Positions 1 through 7,837 of a stretch of 64,000 bases of DNA are shown here, in pieces. The translations under genes were made by a program, and so were the position numbers. Source of the stretch: Suilimivivens sp963650485 (GTDB lineage: Bacteria; Bacillota; Clostridia; Lachnospirales; Lachnospiraceae); NCBI GenBank assembly GCA_963650485.1, contig CAVJLN010000012.1:1-64000 (forward strand), written 5' to 3'. The notes below the pieces were generated by a model. It saw only the letters and a program-made list of their open reading frames with translations, did not search any database and was not told where the DNA came from. Within the stretch, counting starts at the first letter, position 1. The number at the start of each line of letters is the position of its first letter.

Positions 1-153
1 GTAACTATTCAGAGCCATGCAAAATCTGATAAATATGATCGAAATGCTTGCATTTCGGAGCATATTTGACAGATTTTATATGGCGAAGTAACTACATGAG
101 CAAAACATAAGCTGTGAAACAGCGGTTTTGCGAATGTAGTTCTGAATAGTTAC
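1..153. repeat. MITE-like element with 13-bp terminal inverted repeats
   Basis: The ends GTAACTATTCAGA (1-13) and TCTGAATAGTTAC (141-153) are perfect inverted repeats. Inside, 20-77 folds into a long imperfect hairpin (AAAATCTG with CAGATTTT, AAATATG with CATATTT, GAAATGC with GCATTTC), followed by a small GCTG/CAGC hairpin at 111-123. There is no coding capacity. Partial copies occur at 15001-15028 (left half) and 21730-21774 (right half). The element lies directly before the next gene, so it may carry part of that gene's leader. It begins at the window edge, so more may lie upstream. Confidence 0.65.
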
Positions 154-167
154 GCTAATGTTACATA

Positions 168-3100
168 ATGGAGAATGACAGATATATGTGGAAAATGAAG
201 AACAATGATTTGGAAGCTTGTATTGGAGTCCCGACTGATTTTAAGGTAAAAGGGGGAGATGGCAGAGCCATTTCCTCTTGGAATGAAGTGGAAAATGCAG
301 ATGGTTATATTCTGTCTTATTACAGAGCCGGCGAACCGGAGCTGTGCATTAAAACCAGATATTCACAAAAACCGGAGAAAACCATTCTGGGCTTTCAAAA
401 CGGGGTGGAATATCTTACGGATGTGTGTGCCTATCAGTTTTGTGACGGTGTGGAAATCAGAGGGGAAAAATCGGATAAAATTCCGTTTGTGCCGGTTTCC
501 GTGAAGCTAAAGGCTCAAAATGTTATTTGCTTATCTGAAAATGAATCGAAAAAAATAGAGGTTGAATACCAAAATACGGTTCCTTCCATTCACTTTCAGT
601 CGGAGGATGAAGCCATTGCTGTTGTGGATGAATATGGGATGGTAACGGCTAGAAATAAAGGTATGACGGAAGTGATCAGCACAATGGAGAATGGGGAATA
701 TACCAAAACCCGGATAGAGTGTGGCCGCGACTTATCGAGAACCCGGAAATCAGATGCTGTGATCATGCTAATGGGGGATTTGATGTGTGCGGTAAATCAT
801 CAGCGTATGGTCAGGAATAAGGAATTTGATTTTACAGGCTCGTTTGAGGATATCAGGACGTATGTTCAAAAGGGAGATTTGGCAATTGGTGTACTGGAAA
901 CCATGTGTGATGATCATTCTCCCTATGAATGTGAGGAACTGAGAACTTTATCCGGAAGTCCGAATTGCAATTCACCTTCCACGTTTATCGGAGCTGTAAA
1001 GGATGCGGGCTTTGATGCATTGGTTACAGCTAATAACCATAACTGTGATACAGGGCCGGGAGGCTTGAAAAATACAGTCTCGTTGATCAGAAGCCATGGT
1101 ATGCAGAACATCGGTACATTGAATGATAATCCGGTTTATTTTACTATTAAGGGTATAAAAATTGCGGTAATTGCGTTGTGCATGATCAATAACGGTCATG
1201 AGGCGGAAATGGATTTGTGGATGGAGGAGCTTGGCCGATACAAGACAGAATTGTTTAAACAGTATGTTGACGAGGCCAGAAAAAATCATGCGGAATTCAT
1301 TATTGCCTATCAGCATTGGGGAACGATGAACTCCTCAGAGATAAAGCCGTCTCAGATAAAAGCATCGCAGGAGATGGCAGAAGCAGGTGCTGATCTGATT
1401 GTGGCATCACATCCTCATGTGATGCAGAAGTATGAAATACTTACGACTTCCGATGGAAGAACAGTGCCGTGTGCTTATTCCCTGGGGAATTTTCTGACCT
1501 CAATGAGCGAATTCAGTGACAACAGACTCAGTGCAGTAATGTGCTGTAAGCTGCATAAGAGCCAGGACGGGCAAGTGTCGGCCTCCCTATCGTTTATCCC
1601 GACGATAAGCAGGGATTCTGATTCCTGTGGTGTCAGGATAGGAATTGCAAGTGGAAAAGCAAGGGAAAGAATTGAGGAAATCCTGTCAAAGAATGCATCG
1701 GTTATGACATCGGTACCGAAACCGGAGGTGCTGCTGCAGGGCTCCGTGGTATTGAGAAAAATCTTTTCTTATATACCGGAATGCAAGGTTAATCAAGATG
1801 CCTGTATTATTTCGCAGTTATCCATATTGAACGGCGAAAAGCAGGAACTTGTCGAACAGTGTGCAGAGCGGGTAAGGCTGGATGTTGAAAAGAACTTTGA
1901 ACAGAATCTTTTGAATAGCCGTGCAGAATATGTGATCATTGATTTTTATGCTGCTGCGGCGATTTCTCTTTATCAGATGGATGACAATTATTACACAGCC
2001 TCCGATGCATTTGTTTTATCTGATTTTTATAAAAGCAATAAAGAGAAGTTTAAGAAGCATACACCTCCGTTTAGTGAAAGCTTCTGGAAAAAAGAGATTA
2101 AGAAATATGCCGGACTTTTACTGAAATATTATTCCAAAGAAAAGATTGTATTAGTCCGTCTGAACTTTTCGGAGACGATGGTAGTAAAGGGAGAGGTCAG
2201 AAATGGTAAAAACCGGAGTGCCTTAAATGCCCGGATCGGGAAGCTGGAGAGTTATTTTATTTCAATTGTGAATCCGGTAGTTATTGATATAGCAGGGCAT
2301 TATTTTGGAGATGCTAAGGCAGCTTCACCATCTGCATTTGAGGAATATTTTTATTGGGATGTTGCCCATAAGCTGGGAGATATTTTTGATAATAAGAGTC
2401 ATCAATTTTATTATTCTGAAGATGATCCGGAATTCAGAATGAACAGAATATTGAAGTATTATGATAATCTGATGGCACGTGGTTATCAAAACAGAATGCT
2501 GAATCAGGAGCAATTGACAGATCAAGTCATCCTGTATTCGTCTAAGGAATTTATCCGGTCGCATTACCATGGAATAATGGAGCTGATGAGGCATCATGTG
2601 GCAGATCTTGAAGAAGCAGTGCTTTATCTGGAAGAAAATGAATTGAATAAGGAGCTGCTGGGTGCGGCAGAAGCAATTCAACGGATCATAGAGAAGGATC
2701 TTTCCGGGACTTATGAATGTTATCGGATCTTATTCCTGTGGAAAATGCGGATTCTGAAGGATATGGCATTACAGCTCTCGGAAATGGTCGGCTTCAGTGT
2801 CTGCGAGGACGAGTGTGAAATTATTTTTCTGATAAAAGGTAATGCGAAAGCCTTGGAGCAATATTTATCCGCTCACCATAAAATCAAAGTGGATATCTGG
2901 GGAAGCTGTATTTCCAGAGAGATCATGAATCGGAATAAGCGGGATATCGTGGTGAATCAATACATCTTTAAACAGCCGCATTTACTTGCCTTTGAAGCCC
3001 CGGTTTCCTGTGAGGTTCCAAAGGATGACAGCTTATTTGAGAACAATGCCTGGAGAAGAAGGACCATTGAAGAAGCCTTCCGGCATTCGGGAATTGACGT

Positions 3101-3701
3101 CCTGAAAGCGTCATCGGCGGACTGGATAGTGATTGATTTTTATGATCTGATTTGTAATGCCGTAATGTTCAGGGGTCAATTGTGGGAAATTGATGATTTT
3201 GTTCAGAGAACCGGATTTTATAAGCAGGTATCAGGAGAATGCAGTCCGAATACCTATTTCTTTGAAAGCTATGATATGGAATATGCCGATGAGCAAATGA
3301 AGAAATTTGCCCGGGTTCTGCTGGAAAAATATGGAGAAAACATCATTCTTATAAAGGCAGACCTGAAGGACACCTATATTGATCTGGATGATAAGCTGCA
3401 GAAACTGAACAACGGAAGCAGAGATCTGGAAAAGAGAAAGCAGGCAATTATACAATACGAAAAGATGTTTGAGGATTTGACGAAATGCTATGTGATCGAT
3501 ATTTCAAAGCATTATTATGCGTCGGATAAATTTCCGCTTGGTGGTGCGCATATTGTCCATTATGAGGATGAGTTTTATAATCAGTCATGCTCCATATTAA
3601 TGCAGATTTTTTCGGGATCCGGGTGTAAATACTATGATGAGGCGGACGATAGATACCTGTTTCTGAGAGACCAGAGGCTGTCGGAAACGGTTGACAGATG
3701 A
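168..3701 (+). CDS. CapA-family metallophosphatase-like protein with FnIII/BIG2 N-terminus and two DUF6270-like domains
   Basis: This 1177-residue protein has several recognisable parts. Residues 20-108 resemble a fibronectin III fold and 109-185 a bacterial Ig-like (BIG2) domain. Residues 195-445 are a CapA/PgsA-type domain of the calcineurin-like phosphoesterase fold, with candidate metal ligands in MGDLMC (D204), LETMC (E244), NNHNCD (289-294), YQHWG (H383) and HPHV (415-418). Residues 520-745 and 905-1150 are two divergent copies of a DUF6270-like domain. Copy 2 keeps WGSC (911-914), whereas copy 1 reads GSVV (525-528). Both copies share VI-DFY and VIDI--HY motifs. A helical linker (780-900) separates them. 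I see no signal peptide or membrane segment, which is odd for Ig-like and CapA domains. The start lacks a strong ribosome site. CapA proteins act in polyglutamate or capsule formation; a polysaccharide-related role here is inference. Confidence 0.7.
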   Translation: MENDRYMWKMKNNDLEACIGVPTDFKVKGGDGRAISSWNEVENADGYILSYYRAGEPELCIKTRYSQKPEKTILGFQNGVEYLTDVCAYQFCDGVEIRGEKSDKIPFVPVSVKLKAQNVICLSENESKKIEVEYQNTVPSIHFQSEDEAIAVVDEYGMVTARNKGMTEVISTMENGEYTKTRIECGRDLSRTRKSDAVIMLMGDLMCAVNHQRMVRNKEFDFTGSFEDIRTYVQKGDLAIGVLETMCDDHSPYECEELRTLSGSPNCNSPSTFIGAVKDAGFDALVTANNHNCDTGPGGLKNTVSLIRSHGMQNIGTLNDNPVYFTIKGIKIAVIALCMINNGHEAEMDLWMEELGRYKTELFKQYVDEARKNHAEFIIAYQHWGTMNSSEIKPSQIKASQEMAEAGADLIVASHPHVMQKYEILTTSDGRTVPCAYSLGNFLTSMSEFSDNRLSAVMCCKLHKSQDGQVSASLSFIPTISRDSDSCGVRIGIASGKARERIEEILSKNASVMTSVPKPEVLLQGSVVLRKIFSYIPECKVNQDACIISQLSILNGEKQELVEQCAERVRLDVEKNFEQNLLNSRAEYVIIDFYAAAAISLYQMDDNYYTASDAFVLSDFYKSNKEKFKKHTPPFSESFWKKEIKKYAGLLLKYYSKEKIVLVRLNFSETMVVKGEVRNGKNRSALNARIGKLESYFISIVNPVVIDIAGHYFGDAKAASPSAFEEYFYWDVAHKLGDIFDNKSHQFYYSEDDPEFRMNRILKYYDNLMARGYQNRMLNQEQLTDQVILYSSKEFIRSHYHGIMELMRHHVADLEEAVLYLEENELNKELLGAAEAIQRIIEKDLSGTYECYRILFLWKMRILKDMALQLSEMVGFSVCEDECEIIFLIKGNAKALEQYLSAHHKIKVDIWGSCISREIMNRNKRDIVVNQYIFKQPHLLAFEAPVSCEVPKDDSLFENNAWRRRTIEEAFRHSGIDVLKASSADWIVIDFYDLICNAVMFRGQLWEIDDFVQRTGFYKQVSGECSPNTYFFESYDMEYADEQMKKFARVLLEKYGENIILIKADLKDTYIDLDDKLQKLNNGSRDLEKRKQAIIQYEKMFEDLTKCYVIDISKHYYASDKFPLGGAHIVHYEDEFYNQSCSILMQIFSGSGCKYYDEADDRYLFLRDQRLSETVDR

Positions 3702-3789
3702 TTGCGGGTGTGTGATACTTTGAAATAAAACAGACACAAGAGGAAATACTACCAAAGAAAAGAGTCTGTGCAAAGAAAGGATATCAAAA

Positions 3790-4734
3790 ATGATACAGAC
3801 AGTTTTACTATTTATTCTGGGACTTGTTCTGATCTGTCTTGGAGGTGACCGGCTGGTGGATGCCGCAGTTGCAATTGCGAAGAAGCTGGGGATTCCACAG
3901 ATTGTTGTAGGGGCAACCATAGTAAGCCTTGGCACCACGCTACCAGAAGTCCTGGTTTCCACAACCGCAGCGTTTGATGGATCAGCAGCGATCGCAGCCG
4001 GAAATGCATTTGGCTCCATCATCTGCAATACTGCATTGATTGCAGGACTGACACAGACAATCCGGCCGTCTAAGAAGATTGAGGCAGCGGCAATCCGTTG
4101 GAGAGGAATTTTTTTCTTTGCGGTGTTGGCCGGTATGAATCTATATGCTTATCTGACTCAGAAATTCAACCGTCCCGCCGGTGTTGTGCTGCTTTTATTA
4201 TTTGCGGTTTATGCATATCTTAATATTAAGAAGGCAGGCTCTGAAGGAGAAGAGAGTGAGGAAGAAGAGGATGAGAAGAAAGAGAGCGGTCCGATCTGGA
4301 AGCATCTGCTTATTCTTGTGGTATGTGCCGTGCTTCTTTACTTTGGTGCTAATCTTCTCGTCGATAATGGCATTTTGATTGCAGAGGCACTTGGTGTTCC
4401 TGAGCGTGTGATTGCCGTTACGTTTATTGCACTTGGAACCTCCCTTCCGGAGTTGGTAACTTCCCTTGTTTCGATTATTAAGGGCTATGGAAATGTCGGA
4501 CTTGGCAACATTGTCGGCGCAAATATTCTGAATATGCTTGTGGTAATTGGTATTCCTTCCGCAATTGCAGGTATTCCGTTAGAACGTTCTACCATATTGG
4601 TTGATATGCCGCTTGGATTTCTGGTGATGGCGGTCTTACTCATACCGATTTTGATCCGAAAGAAATCCTCCCGGATACAGGGAATCGCATTGCTTGCCAT
4701 CTATGCAGTGTATTGTATTACTTCCTTTATATAA
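3790..4734 (+). CDS. calcium/sodium antiporter family membrane protein (YrbG-like, CaCA superfamily)
   Basis: This 314-residue integral membrane protein has the internal two-fold repeat of cation/calcium exchangers. The alpha-1 repeat is around residues 35-85 (VSLGTTLPEVLVS, then GNAFGSIICN) and the alpha-2 repeat around 205-255 (IALGTSLPELVTS, then GNIVGANILN). About ten hydrophobic segments are visible. The halves are joined by a very acidic cytoplasmic loop (residues 150-168, mostly E, K and S). The family exchanges Na+ or H+ for Ca2+ across the membrane; the ion here is not determined by sequence. ATG is preceded by AAAGG. It stands alone, followed by a terminator. Confidence 0.9.
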   Translation: MIQTVLLFILGLVLICLGGDRLVDAAVAIAKKLGIPQIVVGATIVSLGTTLPEVLVSTTAAFDGSAAIAAGNAFGSIICNTALIAGLTQTIRPSKKIEAAAIRWRGIFFFAVLAGMNLYAYLTQKFNRPAGVVLLLLFAVYAYLNIKKAGSEGEESEEEEDEKKESGPIWKHLLILVVCAVLLYFGANLLVDNGILIAEALGVPERVIAVTFIALGTSLPELVTSLVSIIKGYGNVGLGNIVGANILNMLVVIGIPSAIAGIPLERSTILVDMPLGFLVMAVLLIPILIRKKSSRIQGIALLAIYAVYCITSFI

Positions 4735-4797
4735 GAGAAGCTTACGTGGCTGTGAGCAGGAATAAGTGAAGAAAGGGAATTCCACTGTTTGGTGATT

Positions 4798-4829
4798 AAA
4801 GAGACATTCGTAATGAATGTCTCTTTTGA
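4798..4829 (+). terminator. Rho-independent terminator after the antiporter gene
   Basis: AAAGAGACATTC (4798-4809) pairs with GAATGTCTCTTT (4815-4826) around a GTAAT loop, ending in a short T run. The A-rich 5' side would also allow function on the other strand. Confidence 0.75.
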
Positions 4830-4897
4830 ATTGCAGAAAATTGTCATGCAATTCGTTATTCTGCATGGATTTTACAGGCAAAGGACCAGTTTAGTAC

Positions 4898-4926
4898 TTG
4901 AATTACGTGCTTTATATCGTTATAAT
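4898..4926 (+). promoter_or_regulatory. sigma-A type promoter of the chemotaxis receptor gene
   Basis: TTGAAT (4898-4903) and a consensus TATAAT (4921-4926) are separated by exactly 17 bp. Transcription would begin near 4933, which rules out upstream start codons and supports the GTG at 4961. Confidence 0.7.
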
Positions 4927-4960
4927 GTTATTAATACCAATATACAGGAGGAGAGGCATA

Positions 4961-6229
4961 GTGAGAAACAAAATTGACAAAATGTTAAGAGACAGATCCA
5001 TCAAGGACAAATTACATCGGGTGTTCCGGATGGTAATGATTTCCTATTTATTACTTGTTGTCGTAGCTCTTGCAGAGATGGTTATGAGTAAGAATATTCC
5101 GGGGATTATCATAATTTTAGTACTTGCCATTTTAGGCATTGCATTTAATTCCTATATCATGAAGAGACTTGCAGCATTGCTGGTTGAACCGATTCAGAAT
5201 CTGGTGGTAGCAGCAGAGAAGATTGCAGAGGGTGATTTTGAAATCGGAACTCCGTATGAAGCGGAGGATGAGCTTGGTGAATTATCCGATACCTTTGAGA
5301 CCGCAGCAGGTGTCTTGAAGAAAGTGATTTCCGACCTGTTAATGATTGTAGAGAGCTTTTCGGAAGGAAACTTCAATGTCAGAAGCAGTTGTCCGGAAGC
5401 CTATGTCGGACAGTTAAGCAACGTATTAGATAAGCTGAATGAAATGGTTGTGAAGATCAGTGAGACTATGCATGGTATTCAGGAGTCAGGTGAGCAGGTA
5501 TCTGCAGGAAGCGGACAGTTAGCAGAGAGTGCACAGGATATTGCAGAAGGTGCAACCAATCAGGCGGCAGCGGTAGAGGAACTGGTAGCTACCGTGGATG
5601 AAGTAACCAATCAGGTATTAGAGAATACCAAGTCTACCGATATTGTCCATGATAAGGCAAAGCAGGTTGGTGTTGAAGCCGGCAAGAGCCAGAAGAAGAT
5701 GGATGAGCTGGTAGAGGCAATGAAGAAGATCAATGCAACAACACAGAATGTTGAGAAGATCATTGCAGATATTGAGAATATTGCATCCCAGACGAATTTA
5801 CTTTCCCTGAATGCTTCCATCGAGGCAGCACGTGCCGGAGAGGCAGGACGTGGATTTGCCGTTGTTGCTGACCAGATCAGACAGCTTGCAGAAGAAAGTG
5901 CGAACTCCGCAGTAGAATCCAAGAAGCTGATTGAGCAGTCTTTAAATGAAGTCGAGGATGGCAATAAGGTAACGAAGGAAACCGGCGAAGCAATGAAGAA
6001 GGTTATGGATGAACTGGATGAGATCATTCAGGAAGTGGCAAACATCCGTAATGCATCCGACAGACAGGCAGCATCCGTAGAAGAGATCCGTAAGGGCGTG
6101 GAAGATATCAACGATGTTATTCAGTCCAATTCCGCATCAGCACAGGAAACCTCTGCTACGAGTGAAGAACTGGCAGCATCTGCATCTACCTTAAACGATC
6201 TGTTAGAGAAGTTTGTCCTTCGTGATTAA
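4961..6229 (+). CDS. methyl-accepting chemotaxis protein without an extracellular sensor domain
   Basis: This is a 422-residue chemoreceptor. Two hydrophobic segments (about 24-42 and 46-66) are joined by only a few residues, so there is no external ligand-binding domain. A HAMP domain follows (67-120), probably with a second HAMP-like unit (121-175), and then a long coiled-coil signalling domain with the conserved hairpin tip (NLLSLNASIEAARAGEAGRG). That tip is where receptors contact CheA and CheW. The GTG start was chosen because AGGAGG at 4946-4951 lies 9 bases upstream and the promoter excludes earlier starts. Such receptors may sense membrane or internal signals; that is inference. A GGDEF-like gene follows. 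Confidence 0.9.
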   Translation: MRNKIDKMLRDRSIKDKLHRVFRMVMISYLLLVVVALAEMVMSKNIPGIIIILVLAILGIAFNSYIMKRLAALLVEPIQNLVVAAEKIAEGDFEIGTPYEAEDELGELSDTFETAAGVLKKVISDLLMIVESFSEGNFNVRSSCPEAYVGQLSNVLDKLNEMVVKISETMHGIQESGEQVSAGSGQLAESAQDIAEGATNQAAAVEELVATVDEVTNQVLENTKSTDIVHDKAKQVGVEAGKSQKKMDELVEAMKKINATTQNVEKIIADIENIASQTNLLSLNASIEAARAGEAGRGFAVVADQIRQLAEESANSAVESKKLIEQSLNEVEDGNKVTKETGEAMKKVMDELDEIIQEVANIRNASDRQAASVEEIRKGVEDINDVIQSNSASAQETSATSEELAASASTLNDLLEKFVLRD

Positions 6230-6381
6230 TGACTGCTTTGCGTCGCAGATACATATAATAGGAACAGTCTTTTTGTACTGAAGTTATACTGAGGTAATGG
6301 AAGGTCTTGCGTTCCGTATCGGGAAAGGATATACTTATTGCATATGCTACAAATGAAAAACAACAATACGGGGGTATTGGC

Positions 6382-7020
6382 ATGGAGCATAATACAGGTT
6401 CTATGGATCAGAAGAGAAAAGAGAGTATGAATAGTTTCCCAATTTCCAGTGCGGAGGATATGAGACTGGTTGTAGAGTACATGGAAGAGATGGAAGGGAA
6501 GGACGAAGCAAAGCAGAAGGAGCAGTCCTCACGTATGGATGAGCTGACCGGTGTATTTGCGAATGATTACTTTGATAAAAGAATGCAGATTGTGGATCGT
6601 TCTGAAATTGTTCCGGTAGCGGTAATTGAAATTAATATCAATGACTGGAAGTATGCGAATGATCATTTCGGAGATAAAGAAAGTGACCGTCTGATCCGGA
6701 TTATCGCAGATATCATACGGGAAGAGGCAAGTCCTTATTTTGTAATTGGAAGAATTGATGGAGATGTATTTGGTGTCCTGATTCCGATGGCAGAAGAGGG
6801 AGAAGCGGAAGATTATGCCCGCAGAATTAAGGAACGCTGTGTAAGCTATGAGGATGAGAAGCTGGCACCATCTGCAGCAATCGGTATTGTCTATAAGAAT
6901 AATATCGAGCAGTCGGTACAGGAGCTGTTTTCCGATGCACAGTATGAAATGTTTGAAGATAAGCTTGCCATGAAGCAGGCATCGGGCTACCGGGAGCGCC
7001 TTGAGGGCAAGGGAAAGTAA
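6382..7020 (+). CDS. degenerate GGDEF-domain protein
   Basis: The 212-residue soluble protein has a charged N-terminal segment (1-50) and a GGDEF-type fold (51-205) opening with DELTG (53-57). The active-site signature is DGDVF (126-130) instead of GGDEF, so the essential glutamate is replaced by valine. Other core elements (FVIGRI before the signature, SAAIGI after it) are kept. Known diguanylate cyclases need the GG(D/E)EF residues, so this one is probably inactive and may instead bind a nucleotide or a partner. It follows the chemoreceptor gene and could be cotranscribed with it. ATG 6382 is the first in-frame ATG and follows a GGGGG stretch; the start is not certain. Confidence 0.75.
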   Translation: MEHNTGSMDQKRKESMNSFPISSAEDMRLVVEYMEEMEGKDEAKQKEQSSRMDELTGVFANDYFDKRMQIVDRSEIVPVAVIEININDWKYANDHFGDKESDRLIRIIADIIREEASPYFVIGRIDGDVFGVLIPMAEEGEAEDYARRIKERCVSYEDEKLAPSAAIGIVYKNNIEQSVQELFSDAQYEMFEDKLAMKQASGYRERLEGKGK

Positions 7021-7052
7021 TACGAATAGTTATTATGACAGCATGATAAATT

Positions 7053-7083
7053 TTAAGGGCAAAAGATATTTTGCCCTTAATTT
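7053..7083 (+). terminator. terminator-like hairpin before the groES promoter
   Basis: TTAAGGGCAAAA (7053-7064) and TTTTGCCCTTAA (7069-7080) form a perfect 12-bp stem with a GATA loop, followed by TTT. It is symmetrical enough to work in both directions. Confidence 0.7.
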
Positions 7084-7256
7084 ATGCTTAATCAGATTAC
7101 TACAGGCATGCATCGATGATACTTTTTGTTTCTTTAACCCTATCATTTGTTCACAAAGTTTTAATAAATTAAACGCATCTAATGCAAAAACAAAAGAAAA
7201 AACGAGAAAAAGAAAGATAATGAAAGAAAAACAAACATATAGCATTGTGATACAAT

Positions 7257-7285
7257 TTGCAAAAGAAGGCATATAAATTTAATAT
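7257..7285 (+). promoter_or_regulatory. groES-groEL promoter
   Basis: TTGCAA (7257-7262) and TAATAT (7280-7285) have 17-bp spacing. The predicted transcription start (near 7292) falls just before the CIRCE operator, the usual arrangement for HrcA repression. The stretch 7084-7256 is AT-rich, and I see nothing else in it. Confidence 0.65.
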
Positions 7286-7297
7286 ATGTTTTAGATG

Positions 7298-7324
7298 TTA
7301 GCACTCAATATAAATGAGTGCTAA
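7298..7324. promoter_or_regulatory. CIRCE operator (HrcA binding site)
   Basis: TTAGCACTC (7298-7306), a 9-bp spacer and GAGTGCTAA (7316-7324) form a perfect match to the CIRCE inverted repeat. HrcA binds this site and represses chaperone genes until heat or misfolded protein titrates GroEL. hrcA itself is not in the window. Confidence 0.97.
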
Positions 7325-7376
7325 CAAAACAAAAGATCATAAAAATTATTAAGATATAACAAGGAGGCAGTAAATC

Positions 7377-7661
7377 ATGAAATTAGTACCATTAGCAGAC
7401 AGAGTTGTTCTGAAACAGTTAGTTGCAGAAGAAACCACCAAATCCGGCATCGTATTACCCGGACAGAATAAGGAAAAACCCCAGCAGGCAGAAGTTGTTG
7501 CAGTAGGTCCCGGCGGAGTGGTAGATGGCAAGGAAATCAAGATGGAAGTAAAGGCTGGGGATCAGGTTATTTATTCCAAATATGCAGGAACGGATGTAAA
7601 GATCGAAGACGAGGAATATATCATTGTAAAGCAGAGTGATATTCTTGCAGTGATTCAGTAG
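7377..7661 (+). CDS. groES: GroES co-chaperonin
   Basis: This 94-residue protein has the normal family length. It starts MKLVPLADRVV, contains the mobile-loop region (ETTKSGIVLPG, about 19-29) and the GPGG turn, and ends in a segment typical of the family (YIIVKQSDILAVIQ). It forms the heptameric lid on GroEL in the cytoplasm. AAGGAGG lies just upstream of ATG. It is the first gene of the CIRCE-controlled operon. Confidence 0.98.
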   Translation: MKLVPLADRVVLKQLVAEETTKSGIVLPGQNKEKPQQAEVVAVGPGGVVDGKEIKMEVKAGDQVIYSKYAGTDVKIEDEEYIIVKQSDILAVIQ

Positions 7662-7803
7662 GAAGCATTTTAATTAAGAAACATTGTAATTAAGAAGCAT
7701 TCCTGTTAAAAGAATTTCAGTAGTTAAGAGGTATTTCAATAAGAAATATTTCAATTAAAAAGTATTTCATTGTGAAAAAAGTATTTCGTTGTGAAAATGA
7801 AAG
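7662..7803 (+). repeat. degenerate tandem repeat array between groES and groEL
   Basis: The 176-bp spacer is filled by about eight imperfect 16-18 bp AT-rich units built on the pattern AAGnATTTCAATTAAG (for example AAGCATTTTAATTAAG, AAACATTGTAATTAAG and AAATATTTCAATTAAA, ending with two ATTTCnTTGTGAAAA variants). It has no coding capacity and no strong terminator hairpin. It could affect groEL translation or mRNA stability, but no function is shown. Confidence 0.6.
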
Positions 7804-7837
7804 AAAAATAGTTTAGTAGATTTAGGAGGAAAAAATC

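Noticed and set aside
972..1316. Minus-strand open frame inside the CapA-type gene
   Set aside because: It lies wholly within a well-supported coding region, has no ribosome site and encodes no family-like protein.
7001..7276. 91-residue open frame before groES
   Set aside because: It covers the terminator hairpin, AT-rich leader and promoter of groES and has poor composition for a protein.
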